Assembly: GCF_005222845.1 (NCBI RefSeq)
Contig: NZ_STFZ01000036.1
Span: 456,255-520,254 of the forward strand
Reading direction: 5' to 3'
DNA: 64,000 nucleotides
Source: Rhizobium sp. FY34
GTDB lineage: Bacteria; Pseudomonadota; Alphaproteobacteria; Rhizobiales; Rhizobiaceae
Shown here: one piece after another, positions 24,735 through 34,086 of the stretch
Layout of the letters: each line of letters starts with the position of its first letter
How positions within the stretch are numbered: position 1 is the stretch's first letter
The notes under the pieces: generated by a model
The model's input: only the letters and a program-made list of their open reading frames with translations
Told to the model about the DNA's origin: nothing
Databases searched by the model: none
Program-made: the position numbers and the translations under genes

Positions 24735-27700
24735 ATGGCAGATGTGACCGGGATGAAGACGATGGACGGTCAGGCGGCGACGCCGCAATTTGTCCATCTG
24801 AGGGTGCATTCGGCGTTTTCGCTGCTGGAAGGTGCGCTGCCGCTGAAGAAGATCCTCACCAAGGCAGCCTCCGACAATCAGCCGGCGATTGCGATTACCG
24901 ATACCAACAATCTCTTCGTTGCCCTGGAATTTTCGGAAAAGGCTGTGGGTGACGGCATTCAGCCGATCATCGGCTGCCAGATGGCCATCGATATGCAGGA
25001 TCTGGGCGATGAAAAGCGCTCATCCGCCAATCAGGGCCTGGCAAAGCTCCCGTCTCTGGTGCTGCTTGCCACCAATTCCGTCGGTTATGAGCGGCTCGTC
25101 GATCTCGTCAGCCGCGCCTATCTTGGCGGCGAAGGCAGCCATCAGGCGGTGCATATCGCCATGTCCTGGCTGGAAGAGGAGGGCGCCCATGGCATTATCG
25201 CGCTCACCGGTTCCGCGTCGGGGCCGATCGATCCGCTGCTGAAGGAGGGCCATCCTGCGCAGGCTGAGCAGCGTCTTCTGGCACTGAAGCGGGTGTTCGG
25301 TGACCGGCTTTACGTGGAACTGCAGCGGCACGGTAATTTCGACCGCCGGCATGAAACGCGGCTGATAGAACTGGCTTACCGTCACGATCTGCCGCTGGTG
25401 GCAACCAATGAGGCCTTCTTCCCATCGAAGGCCGAATATGATGCCCATGACGCTTTGATGGCCGTTGCCCACAATGCCATCGTCTCTGATGATACCCGCT
25501 TTCGCCTGACGCCGGATCACTATCTGAAAAGCCGGGCCGAAATGGCGGCGCTGTTTGCCGATCTGCCGGAAGCGCTCGACAATACGGTGGAAATTGCGCG
25601 CCGCTGCACCTTCGTCCTGAAAACCAGAAAACCCATCCTGCCGCGCTTTACCGGTGCCTCGGAGGATCCGGACGAGGCAGACCGCGCCGAATCGGCAGAA
25701 CTGCGCCGCCAGTCGGTCGAGGGGCTGGAGCGTCGTCTCGAAGCGCTGGGTATGGCGCCGGGCTATACGGTGGAACAATATCGCGAGCGGCTCGATTTCG
25801 AACTGTCGGTCATCGAGCGCATGAAGTTTCCCGGCTACTTCCTCATCGTTGCCGACTTCATCAAATGGGCCAAGCAACATGATATCCCGGTCGGGCCCGG
25901 CCGTGGTTCGGGTGCGGGCTCGCTGGTGGCCTATGCGCTCACCATTACCGATGTCGATCCGCTGCGCTTTTCCCTGCTGTTTGAACGCTTTCTCAATCCG
26001 GAACGCGTGTCGATGCCCGACTTCGACATCGACTTCTGCCAGGATCGCCGCGAAGAGGTGATCCGCTACGTGCAGCAGAAATATGGCCGCGAACAGGTGG
26101 CTCAGATCATCACTTTCGGTTCGCTACAGGCGCGTGCAGCACTGCGCGACGTTGGCCGCGTGCTGGAAATGCCCTATGGCCAGGTCGACAAGATCTGCAA
26201 GCTGGTGCCCAACAATCCGGCCAATCCGACGCCCCTGTCGCAGGCGATCATCGAAGAACCACGTCTGCAGGAAGAGGCGGACAAGGAGCCGGTTGTCGCT
26301 CGGCTTCTCGATATTGCCCAGAAGATCGAAGGGCTCTATCGCCATGCCTCGACCCATGCGGCCGGCATCGTCATCGGCGACCGCCCGCTGTCCAAGCTCG
26401 TGCCCATGTACCGCGATCCGCGCTCGGACATGCCCGTCACCCAGTTCAATATGAAATGGGTCGAGCAGGCCGGCCTTGTGAAGTTCGACTTTCTCGGCCT
26501 GAAGACCCTGACCGTTCTCAAGACGGCGGTGGATTTCGTCGCCAAGCGCGATATCCATATCGATCTGGCCACTATTCCGCTCGATGACCAGAAGACCTAT
26601 GAAATGCTGTCGCGCGGCGAAACCATCGGCGTGTTCCAGGTGGAAAGTGTCGGCATGCGCAAGGCGCTGCTTGGCATGCGGCCCGACTGTATCGAGGATA
26701 TCATTGCGCTTGTGGCGCTCTATCGTCCCGGCCCGATGGAGAATATCCCCACCTACAATGCCCGCAAGCATGGCGAGGAAGAGATCGAGTCGGTGCATCC
26801 GATGATCGATACGCTGCTGAAGGAAACGCAGGGCGTTATCGTTTATCAGGAACAGGTGATGCAGATCGCCCAGGTCCTGTCCGGTTATTCGCTCGGCGAA
26901 GCCGATCTTCTGCGCCGCGCCATGGGTAAGAAGATCAAGGCGGAGATGGACCAGCAGAGCGAGCGCTTCATTGATGGCGCCGTGAAGAATGGCGTGGGCA
27001 AGCCCCAGGCGAAGAATATTTTCGAGCTTCTGGCGAAGTTCGCCAATTACGGCTTCAACAAATCACACGCCGCTGCCTATGCTATCGTGTCCTACCAGAC
27101 GGCCTATATGAAGGCGCATTACCCGGTCGAGTTTCTCGCCGCGTCGATGACCTATGATATGGCCAATACGGAAAAGCTGAACGATTTTCGCCAGGACGCT
27201 TCGCGACTGGGCATCAAGGTCGTGCCGCCCTCGATCCAGACCTCATTTCGCATGTTCGAAACCGGCGAAAATTGCATTTTCTATTCGCTGAACGCCATCA
27301 AGGGTGTGGGCGAGGCAGCCGTCGAGCATATTGTTGCCGTGCGCGGCGACAAGCCCTTTGCAAGCCTTGAGGATTTCTGCCTGCGTATCGATCCGAAGCA
27401 GGTCAATCGGCGTGTGCTGGAAAGCCTTGTCTCTGCCGGCGCCTTCGATGGTTTCGGGCGCGATCGCGCCGAACTGATCGGCGGCATGGATCGCATCATT
27501 GGCTATGCGCAGCGCGCCGCCGAAGGCAAGACCAGCGGCCAGAGCGACATGTTCGGCTCCTCATCAGCGAGCGGTCCGGAAACCCTGATGCTGCCAAGCT
27601 TCAATCCGTGGTTGCCATCGGAAAAGCTGATGCGCGAATATCTCGTGCTCGGCTTTTATCTTTCGGCCCATCCGCTCGACAGCTACAAGGATGTGCTGGC

Positions 27701-28235
27701 CAAGATGCGCGTGCAGAACTTTGCCGAGTTTTCCGCAGCGGTGAAGGCCGGCGCCAATGCCGGACGTCTGGCCGGCACGGTCACCGGTAAACAGGAGCGC
27801 AAGACCCGCACCGGCAATAAGATGGGGATCGTCACCTTTTCCGATGCGACCGGCCAGTTCGAGGCGGTGCTGTTTTCGGAAGCGCTCGCCCAATATCGCG
27901 ATCTTCTGGAACCCGGCAAATCGCTGGTGATCACCGTGCAGGCCGACGAGCGGCCGGAGGGCATAGGCCTTCGCATCCAGACGGCCCAGTCGCTTGAGGA
28001 AAAATCGGTGCAGATGCAAAAGGCGCTGCGGGTGTTTGTCCGCGATTCCGGTCCACTGAAGACGGTTGCCCGCCATCTGAATGCCCGTGGCGATGGCCTC
28101 GTTTCCTTTGTCGTCATCAAGGATGATGGAAGGCGGGAGATCGAGGTGGAACTGACGGAAAAATATCGAATCTCGCCGGAGATTGCCGCTGCGTTGAGGG
28201 CTGCACCCGGCGTGCTGGATGTCGAATTGGTGTAG
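24735..28235 (+). CDS. dnaE: DNA polymerase III subunit alpha (DnaE1)
   Basis: About 1166-residue catalytic subunit of the replicative polymerase. The N-terminal PHP domain begins at FVHLRVHSAFSLLEGALPLK. The polymerase catalytic aspartates are in MPDFDIDFCQDRREEV, and FDFLGLKTLTVLKT follows. The helix-hairpin-helix and OB-fold regions occupy the C-terminal third. Length separates it from the shorter error-prone DnaE2. I chose ATG 24735 (MADVTGMKT) because remembered homologues begin similarly; ATG 24720 is five codons upstream. Confidence 0.95.
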   Translation: MADVTGMKTMDGQAATPQFVHLRVHSAFSLLEGALPLKKILTKAASDNQPAIAITDTNNLFVALEFSEKAVGDGIQPIIGCQMAIDMQDLGDEKRSSANQGLAKLPSLVLLATNSVGYERLVDLVSRAYLGGEGSHQAVHIAMSWLEEEGAHGIIALTGSASGPIDPLLKEGHPAQAEQRLLALKRVFGDRLYVELQRHGNFDRRHETRLIELAYRHDLPLVATNEAFFPSKAEYDAHDALMAVAHNAIVSDDTRFRLTPDHYLKSRAEMAALFADLPEALDNTVEIARRCTFVLKTRKPILPRFTGASEDPDEADRAESAELRRQSVEGLERRLEALGMAPGYTVEQYRERLDFELSVIERMKFPGYFLIVADFIKWAKQHDIPVGPGRGSGAGSLVAYALTITDVDPLRFSLLFERFLNPERVSMPDFDIDFCQDRREEVIRYVQQKYGREQVAQIITFGSLQARAALRDVGRVLEMPYGQVDKICKLVPNNPANPTPLSQAIIEEPRLQEEADKEPVVARLLDIAQKIEGLYRHASTHAAGIVIGDRPLSKLVPMYRDPRSDMPVTQFNMKWVEQAGLVKFDFLGLKTLTVLKTAVDFVAKRDIHIDLATIPLDDQKTYEMLSRGETIGVFQVESVGMRKALLGMRPDCIEDIIALVALYRPGPMENIPTYNARKHGEEEIESVHPMIDTLLKETQGVIVYQEQVMQIAQVLSGYSLGEADLLRRAMGKKIKAEMDQQSERFIDGAVKNGVGKPQAKNIFELLAKFANYGFNKSHAAAYAIVSYQTAYMKAHYPVEFLAASMTYDMANTEKLNDFRQDASRLGIKVVPPSIQTSFRMFETGENCIFYSLNAIKGVGEAAVEHIVAVRGDKPFASLEDFCLRIDPKQVNRRVLESLVSAGAFDGFGRDRAELIGGMDRIIGYAQRAAEGKTSGQSDMFGSSSASGPETLMLPSFNPWLPSEKLMREYLVLGFYLSAHPLDSYKDVLAKMRVQNFAEFSAAVKAGANAGRLAGTVTGKQERKTRTGNKMGIVTFSDATGQFEAVLFSEALAQYRDLLEPGKSLVITVQADERPEGIGLRIQTAQSLEEKSVQMQKALRVFVRDSGPLKTVARHLNARGDGLVSFVVIKDDGRREIEVELTEKYRISPEIAAALRAAPGVLDVELV

Positions 28236-28448
28236 GCAAGGACAAAACGGCGGCGGATCGCGTTTCCTTCAGAAAGCTATAGTTTTCAGGCTCTTGGGTT
28301 CGCCAGGTGAATCATTGTCCGAGCGGCTTGAATCACTGCATGAGGCGGTAATGTATGCTCCTCGAGGAGGCGAATTGGATTTGCAAACAAGAGGATGAGG
28401 CCATCGGCGGATTCAGCATCTGAACCGTGCAGGCGGGCCGGCCAAAGT

Positions 28449-29723
28449 TTAGCCACGCGGCCCGCGATGGGTCACGGTGATGAAGTCGGTCCCGTCGCCT
28501 GTTTCGGGGCCAAGGCCTAGATCTGTGATGGTGAGCGATGTCCCGGTCGAGATCATCGCATTGATCCTCGTCCGCAGATCATCGGCTATGCTGATCCGGT
28601 CGAGGACATTCTTCAGCGCGTCCGGGCCGCGATCCGCCTCAAGCGTGATGCCCAGCCGTTTGGCAGTCGCGTCCGGCAGGTCGTTGGAGAGTGTCAGCCC
28701 CTGCCATGCGGCGGTTCCTTTGTCGCGGTCCACGGCGGTGACGGTGAGGAAATGCGTGCCGATTGCGTGGCTCGGGTCCTTGATGGCGACGGGTTCGGAC
28801 AGAATGTCCTTGAACCCCTGACGCACCATCAGCTGTCCGTTCGGTGCTGTCTGGCGTCCGGCAGACGCATAGAGGGCGGCCTCGACCTGCTCAGTCAGCA
28901 GCGGGCCTTTGTCCGGCAGCTGTTTCCAGCGCTTGAAGCCGGCAAGCGCGCTGCGCGTGGCGGTACCCAGAATACCGTCGGCCGGACCGGCATCAAAGCC
29001 GAGTTCGGTCAGCATGGCCTGCATGTCGGCGAGCTGATCGCGCTCACTACGCCGGGTGATGAGAATGCGCAGCGGCGCGCTCTCGTCTTCTGCCGCCTGC
29101 GGCTGATCGATGACCGTCGAAGAGCCCGAAAGGCGTGAGCCGGAAACAGGGGATCGGGGCATGTTCATCGCCACTTCCACCTGCTGGATGGAACTGTGGA
29201 CATTGGAGGGGCGCAGCGGCACATCGGACAGGAAATCACCCGCTGGCCGGAGTGCCGGCGGCGCAAACAGCGTGGCATGGGCAATGGAAACGGGCGCCAC
29301 GGTTTCATCGCTGATGATGACATGCACGCCGCGCGCCGTCATCTGGAACAGTGATTTTGCAAAGGCTGCCGGCAGCCGCACGCAGCCATGCGAGGCCGGG
29401 TAATCGGGTACGCTCTTTGATTCATGCAGCGCGATGCCGGACCAGGTCAACCGCTGCATCCACGGCATGGGAGCGTTCGAATAGAGGTTGGATTCGTGAT
29501 ATTTGCGCTTTTCCAGCACCGAGAAAATGCCGGTCGGCGTGTCATGGCCGGGCTTGCCGGTCGATACCTTGGAGCTCGCCACCACATTTGCGCCATCATA
29601 GACGGTGAGCTGCTGGCTCTCCTTCGAAACGATGATCTGCAAAGTGCGCGCATCGTCTGCGGCGGCAACCGTTGTCGCACAACTCGATACCAGAGCAAGT
29701 ACGATCGCCGCACGCTTGAACAT
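28449..29723 (-). CDS. L,D-transpeptidase with peptidoglycan-binding domain
   Basis: 424-residue exported protein. A signal peptide (about residues 1-22, ending in TTVAAA) is followed by a YkuD catalytic domain. Its active site HESKSVPDYPASHGCVRL contains the histidine and the nucleophilic cysteine. A middle segment (QLADMQAMLTELGFDAGPAD) reads as a peptidoglycan-binding domain 1 repeat. The C-terminal 130 residues are unassigned. The enzyme would form 3-3 cross-links or attach proteins to peptidoglycan in the periplasm. ATG 29723 follows AGAGG; GTG 29726 is adjacent. It is convergent with dnaE, separated by 213 bp without a gene. Confidence 0.92.
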   Translation of the reverse strand: MFKRAAIVLALVSSCATTVAAADDARTLQIIVSKESQQLTVYDGANVVASSKVSTGKPGHDTPTGIFSVLEKRKYHESNLYSNAPMPWMQRLTWSGIALHESKSVPDYPASHGCVRLPAAFAKSLFQMTARGVHVIISDETVAPVSIAHATLFAPPALRPAGDFLSDVPLRPSNVHSSIQQVEVAMNMPRSPVSGSRLSGSSTVIDQPQAAEDESAPLRILITRRSERDQLADMQAMLTELGFDAGPADGILGTATRSALAGFKRWKQLPDKGPLLTEQVEAALYASAGRQTAPNGQLMVRQGFKDILSEPVAIKDPSHAIGTHFLTVTAVDRDKGTAAWQGLTLSNDLPDATAKRLGITLEADRGPDALKNVLDRISIADDLRTRINAMISTGTSLTITDLGLGPETGDGTDFITVTHRGPRG

Positions 29724-29845
29724 CACAAAACCTCTTACGCAAGACTGAGATATGACATTACCCGTCGAAGTTTAAGGAAGGCTTAGATGCGCCGCGTCCG
29801 GCCTTGATGTCGCCTGGAAAAAGCAGCTGAAAAACTCATCACGTT

Positions 29846-31138
29846 TCATTGATCGCGGCGTCGCGTGCCGAATGTATAGCCGGTTTCCACCGCCGCCTTG
29901 CCGAACTTGTCGCGCAGCTTGTCCATCGCCGCTTCGGCGGCGGCGCGACGTCCGGCCTGTTCATCGACAAGATCGCGCGGATCGGCGCGTGCCGGGTCGG
30001 TGAGGTCGCTCACGCCAATGCCGATCAGCCGGAATTTTGCGCCATCGGTTTCCTTTTCCAGAAGGTTGAGTCCGGTGCGAAAAATGCGGTCGGCAAGCTG
30101 TGTCGGGTCCTCCAGTCGCCGGTTGCGGGTACGGCTCTTGAAATCGGCGGTCTTCAGCTTCAGCACCACGGTCTGGCCGGCAATCTCCTGCTTCTTGAGG
30201 CGCGATGAGACCTTTTCCGAAAGCCGGCGCAGGATCGGCACGAGATCCTCATAGCGGGAAATGTCCTCAAAGAAGGTGGTTTCGGCCGAAACGGTCTTTG
30301 CCGGATCATTGGGGTGGACGGTGCGATCATCAATGCCGCGCGACAGACGAAACAGGCGCTGGCCCATACTGCCATAGCGGCGCATCAGATCGCCTTCCTG
30401 CATGGTCTGCAACTGGCCCACGGTGCGGATGCCATCGGCCTCCAGCGTCGCAGCAAAGGCCTTGCCGACGCCCCAGATGGTGGTGACCGGTCGCGGCGCA
30501 AGAAAGGCGAGCGCTTCTGCCTCGCCAATGACCGAAAAGCCGCGCGGCTTTTGCAGGTCGGACGCCACTTTTGCGAGGAACTTGCAGTAGGACAGGCCGA
30601 CCGAGAGCGTGATGCCGATTTCCTGTTCCACCCGGCGCACTAGCCTTGCAAGAATCCGCGCCGGCGGATCATGGTGAAGCCGCTCGGTGCCAGACAGGTC
30701 GAGAAAGGCCTCGTCGATGGAAATCGGCTGCACCAGCGGCGTCAATTCCTGAAACAGCGTGCGGACCTGCCGGCCAACCGTCACGTATTTTTCCATATTG
30801 GGCGCAATGACCACCGCATCGGGACAGGCTTCCAGCGCCTTGAACATAGGCATGGCCGAGCGCACGCCGCTGATGCGGGCAATGTAGCAGGCCGTGGACA
30901 CGACGCCACGCTTACCGCCGCCAATGATCACCGGCCTGTCGGCAAGCTCTGGATTGTCACGCTTCTCGACGGAAGCGTAGAAGGCGTCGCAATCGATATG
31001 GGCAATGGTGAGATTGTACAGTTCGCGGTGATAGACGAGGCGCGGGCTGCCACAGGCGCGGCAACGGCGAAGTCCATCCGGCTGCCCGGTCAGGCAGTCG
31101 CGACAGAAGCCCGGATCTGTGGCAGGAAATGGGGTCAT
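29846..31138 (-). CDS. dinB: DNA polymerase IV
   Basis: 430-residue Y-family translesion polymerase. Catalytic motifs are AHIDCDAFYASVEKRD and PISIDEAFLDLSGT. Two helix-hairpin-helix elements and the little-finger domain follow. An N-terminal extension of about 45 residues contains CRDCL and CRACG, a possible zinc ribbon seen in some rhizobial DinB proteins. I see no obvious clamp-binding motif at the C-terminus. A LexA-type box lies 5 bp upstream of the start codon, so SOS control is predicted. Confidence 0.95.
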   Translation of the reverse strand: MTPFPATDPGFCRDCLTGQPDGLRRCRACGSPRLVYHRELYNLTIAHIDCDAFYASVEKRDNPELADRPVIIGGGKRGVVSTACYIARISGVRSAMPMFKALEACPDAVVIAPNMEKYVTVGRQVRTLFQELTPLVQPISIDEAFLDLSGTERLHHDPPARILARLVRRVEQEIGITLSVGLSYCKFLAKVASDLQKPRGFSVIGEAEALAFLAPRPVTTIWGVGKAFAATLEADGIRTVGQLQTMQEGDLMRRYGSMGQRLFRLSRGIDDRTVHPNDPAKTVSAETTFFEDISRYEDLVPILRRLSEKVSSRLKKQEIAGQTVVLKLKTADFKSRTRNRRLEDPTQLADRIFRTGLNLLEKETDGAKFRLIGIGVSDLTDPARADPRDLVDEQAGRRAAAEAAMDKLRDKFGKAAVETGYTFGTRRRDQ

Positions 31139-31143
31139 GGCCG

Positions 31144-31158
31144 GAACAAAGGTTGAAC
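31144..31158 (-). promoter_or_regulatory. LexA (SOS) box of dinB
   Basis: On the minus strand the sequence reads GTTC-AACCTTT-GTTC, the GTTC-N7-GTTC operator, preceded by TTT. It ends 5 bp before the dinB ATG. Upstream, TTGTCG and TAAGGT with 17-bp spacing could be the promoter, which would put the box at or just after the transcription start. Confidence 0.75.
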
Positions 31159-31251
31159 AAACTCACCTTAGTCCTGCCAAGTCCTCTCGACAAGCGACCA
31201 TTGAAGCCGGCGGTGACGCGGCTGTGGATGGCCGACCGCACCACTGAAAAT

Positions 31252-31899
31252 TCAGCCGGCTTTGCCGAAATGGCGAAGGATCATCTGTGTCGCGTGTTCC
31301 CAATCCTGCGCCGAGGTGACTGGCGCCATGGGTTTTGGCGCATGCTGGTGCATTGCAGAGGTTGGCATCAGGTGCACGAGCAGACATTCCGGCACGGCCT
31401 GTGCGACCGAGACGTGATTATGGACCATGTCATCGATGAAGGCGAGGGGAAGCGGCCTTGTGCCATGCATCTGGCGGATCACCGGGCCTTTCGGGCTTTC
31501 GGTTGCCAGAAGCGGAAAGGTGAGGCCGAGCCGGTCCAGGAGGCGACGACGCATCTGGGTATAGCGCGGCGGCATGGCCGTGAGGAAAACGACGTCTGCC
31601 GCCTCGCCAATCCTGTGCAGGCTGGCCACCGCATCGCCAAACGGCGTCTGCCAGTCCTCCTGCGCCTCGAAAAAGGCAAGGATCAGCTCGCTCACCACCT
31701 TGTCATCCACCGGCGTTTCATCTTTTGCCGAAACGATATTGCCGTGCAGCCGATAGGAGCGGGGAACCAGCCTGTGGCCACGGCTTGCGATGTAATTGTC
31801 GAAGGGGTTGAGAAATTCCAGCACCACGTCATCCACATCACAGACGGCAAGCGGGCGGTCGCTGAGGCGCAGATGGGTCAGATCGATGGTCTCACTCAT
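31252..31899 (-). CDS. HAD-like hydrolase, substrate unknown
   Basis: 215 residues. The haloacid-dehalogenase motif I is present as AVCDVDDVVLEF near residue 18, with two aspartates in D-x-D spacing. FLTAMPPR has the motif II threonine region, and PLAFIDDMVHN supplies a motif IV-like acidic pair. No membrane segment or signal is seen. Its start overlaps the stop of the DUF3572 gene (ATGA), so the two are cotranslated. The natural substrate is unknown. Confidence 0.75.
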   Translation of the reverse strand: MSETIDLTHLRLSDRPLAVCDVDDVVLEFLNPFDNYIASRGHRLVPRSYRLHGNIVSAKDETPVDDKVVSELILAFFEAQEDWQTPFGDAVASLHRIGEAADVVFLTAMPPRYTQMRRRLLDRLGLTFPLLATESPKGPVIRQMHGTRPLPLAFIDDMVHNHVSVAQAVPECLLVHLMPTSAMHQHAPKPMAPVTSAQDWEHATQMILRHFGKAG

Positions 31900-32204
31900 T
31901 CGAATTGGCCTGAATCAAGGCCCTGGCCGGAATAATGGTGCCAGGCGGCCACCACCGCCTCGGGCTTCCAGTTGCTTGCCTCGCAAAAGGCCATCAGCGT
32001 CGGCTCATGCGCCATGACGAAATCCACCATGCCGGCCAGAAATCCGGGGTCGCCGATCGCTGTGCGCAACTGGTTTACCTGCAACCCGGACAGCGCCAGA
32101 AAGCGGCTCAGCATGTCAGGTTCTCCGGCAAGCCACTGCAAAAGCGCTGCTGCTGTCTCATCCGGCTTGGCCAATGGAGGCGATTTTCCCTTGTCAACGC
32201 GCAT
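31896..32204 (-). CDS. DUF3572 family protein
   Basis: 102 residues, mostly helical, with AAALLQWLAGEPDMLSRFLA and LAGMVDFVMAHEPTLMAFCEA typical of DUF3572, a small family of unknown function in alphaproteobacteria. ATG 32204 (MRVDKGKSP) is preferred; a TTG ten codons upstream is open but unlikely. It is divergent from divK and forms a two-gene unit with the HAD-like gene. Neighbourhood with divK-pleD is conserved in rhizobia. Confidence 0.8.
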   Translation of the reverse strand: MRVDKGKSPPLAKPDETAAALLQWLAGEPDMLSRFLALSGLQVNQLRTAIGDPGFLAGMVDFVMAHEPTLMAFCEASNWKPEAVVAAWHHYSGQGLDSGQFE

Positions 32205-32331
32205 ACGGATATAAATTACCTTTTCTTCAACCAAATCGCTCTAGTCTCGGCTGACCTGATGATGGAATCGGCCGCCTGCGAGCTTATATCTCAAAGATAT
32301 GCCGGCAAGGCAGGAATTAAGGATGCGTAAT

Positions 32332-32703
32332 ATGCCCAAGCGGGTGATGATTGTCGAAGACAATGAGCTGAACATGAAGCTCTTCCGCGATCTGATCGAA
32401 GCTTCTGGCTATACGACGATCCAGACGCGCAACGGAATGGAAGCGCTCGATCTTGCCCGCAAATACCGCCCTGACCTCATCCTCATGGACATACAGCTTC
32501 CTGAAGTGTCAGGACTTGAAGTCACAAAGTGGCTGAAAGAAGACGATGAGTTGCACGTCATTCCCGTCGTGGCCGTCACGGCTTTTGCGATGAAGGGTGA
32601 CGAGGAGCGCATTCGCCAGGGCGGCTGCGAGGCCTATGTATCGAAGCCGATTTCGGTGCCGAAGTTTATCGAGACGATCAAGACCTATCTCGGGGATGCC
32701 TGA
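32332..32703 (+). CDS. divK: Single-domain response regulator DivK
   Basis: 123-residue receiver-only protein of the alphaproteobacterial cell-cycle network that relays polarity signals to the DivL-CckA-CtrA pathway. VMIVEDNELNMKLF gives the acidic pocket, LILMDIQLPE the phospho-acceptor aspartate (about D53), and the conserved Thr and Lys are in VAVTAFAMKGD and YVSKPIS. ATG 32332 follows AAGGA and gives the standard length; an upstream in-frame ATG at 32299 is not family-like. It is followed 15 bp later by pleD. Confidence 0.95.
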   Translation: MPKRVMIVEDNELNMKLFRDLIEASGYTTIQTRNGMEALDLARKYRPDLILMDIQLPEVSGLEVTKWLKEDDELHVIPVVAVTAFAMKGDEERIRQGGCEAYVSKPISVPKFIETIKTYLGDA

Positions 32704-32718
32704 GGAGAGGCGGGGACA

Positions 32719-34086
32719 ATGACGGCGCGTATCCTGGTAGTCGATGATATCCCGGCCAATGTGAAGCTTCTGGAAGCACGTTTGCTTGCCGAATATTTCG
32801 ATGTGCTGACCGCAGACAACGGCTTTAAGGCGCTGGAGATCGTCGACAATACCGCCGTCGATCTCATCCTCCTCGACATCATGATGCCCGGCATGGATGG
32901 GTTCGAGGTCTGCGAGCGGCTGAAGGCCAATCCGCGTACTTCCCATATCCCCGTCGTGATGGTGACCGCGCTCGACCAGTCCGCCGACCGGGTACGCGGC
33001 CTGAAAGCCGGTGCCGATGATTTTCTGACCAAGCCGGTCAACGACCTGCAACTTGTCTCGCGGGTGAAAAGCCTGGTGCGGTTGAAGATGCTGAGCGACG
33101 AGTTGCGCATCCGCGCCGAAACGGCGCGCAATGTCGGCATGGATGATTTCATGCGGCTGGAGAGTATGGATGCTCCCGGACAGGTCCTTCTGGTTGACAG
33201 CCGTGCCAGCTCACAGGAACGCATCATCCGCACCCTGAAGCCCGTGGCCGAAGTGACGGCCATGTCGGACCCGCAGGCGGCCGTATTCGAGGCGGCAGAA
33301 AATGCATTCGACCTGGTGATCGTCAATGGCAATAGCGAGGACTACGATCCGCTGCGGCTTTGCTCGCAACTACGTCTGCTGGAGCGCACGCGCTTCCTGC
33401 CGCTGCTGCTGGTGACGGATCTGGGCCAGGAGGACGTGGTCGTGCGGGCGCTAGACCTGGGCGTCAACGACTACATCATCCGGCCGATCGATCCCAACGA
33501 ACTGGTGGCGCGCACGCTGACCCAGATCAAGCGCAAGCGCTACAATGACCGCCTGCGCTCCAGTGTCCGTCAGACCATCGAACTGGCCGTCACGGATGGC
33601 CTGACGGGCCTCAACAACCGTCGCTACCTCGACAATCACCTGAAGACGCTATTCAACCGCGCAGCAGTGCGCGGGCGACCGCTATCGGTGTGCATAACCG
33701 ATATCGATCGCTTCAAGCAGGTGAACGACACCTATGGCCACGATATCGGCGATGAGGTGCTGAAGGAATTTGCAAAACGCATCCGCACCACCGTGCGCGG
33801 CGCCGATCTTGCCTGCCGCTATGGCGGCGAGGAATTCGTCGTGGTGATGCCTGATACCGATGGCACCTCCGCCACCGCGATTGCCGAGCGCCTGCGCCGA
33901 ATCATCGAGCAGGCTCCCTTCGATCTGCCCGGCACAGGCCTCACATTGAACATCACGGCGTCTCTGGGGATCGCCACCAACCTGTCCGGCCTCGATACGC
34001 CGGAACAGTTGATGAAGCAGGCAGACAAGGCTTTGTACGAGGCCAAGAACCAGGGGCGCAATCGCGTCGTTGCCGCTGCCGCCTGA
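32719..34086 (+). CDS. pleD: Diguanylate cyclase response regulator PleD
   Basis: 455 residues: two receiver domains followed by a GGDEF domain. The first receiver (1-125) has the phospho-acceptor in LILLDIMMPGMDGFE. The second (about 150-270) is an adaptor without a clear acceptor. The catalytic motif YGGEEFVVVMPD lies near residue 370. The RGAD five residues before it is the RxxD inhibitory site that binds c-di-GMP. It makes c-di-GMP in response to cell-cycle kinases and is cotranscribed with divK. Confidence 0.96.
   Translation: MTARILVVDDIPANVKLLEARLLAEYFDVLTADNGFKALEIVDNTAVDLILLDIMMPGMDGFEVCERLKANPRTSHIPVVMVTALDQSADRVRGLKAGADDFLTKPVNDLQLVSRVKSLVRLKMLSDELRIRAETARNVGMDDFMRLESMDAPGQVLLVDSRASSQERIIRTLKPVAEVTAMSDPQAAVFEAAENAFDLVIVNGNSEDYDPLRLCSQLRLLERTRFLPLLLVTDLGQEDVVVRALDLGVNDYIIRPIDPNELVARTLTQIKRKRYNDRLRSSVRQTIELAVTDGLTGLNNRRYLDNHLKTLFNRAAVRGRPLSVCITDIDRFKQVNDTYGHDIGDEVLKEFAKRIRTTVRGADLACRYGGEEFVVVMPDTDGTSATAIAERLRRIIEQAPFDLPGTGLTLNITASLGIATNLSGLDTPEQLMKQADKALYEAKNQGRNRVVAAAA

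Noticed and set aside
32315..32331. TTAA-N7-TAAT upstream of divK as a CtrA box
   Set aside because: The second half is TAAT and not TTAA, and the site overlaps the ribosome binding site, so it falls short of the motif despite biological plausibility.
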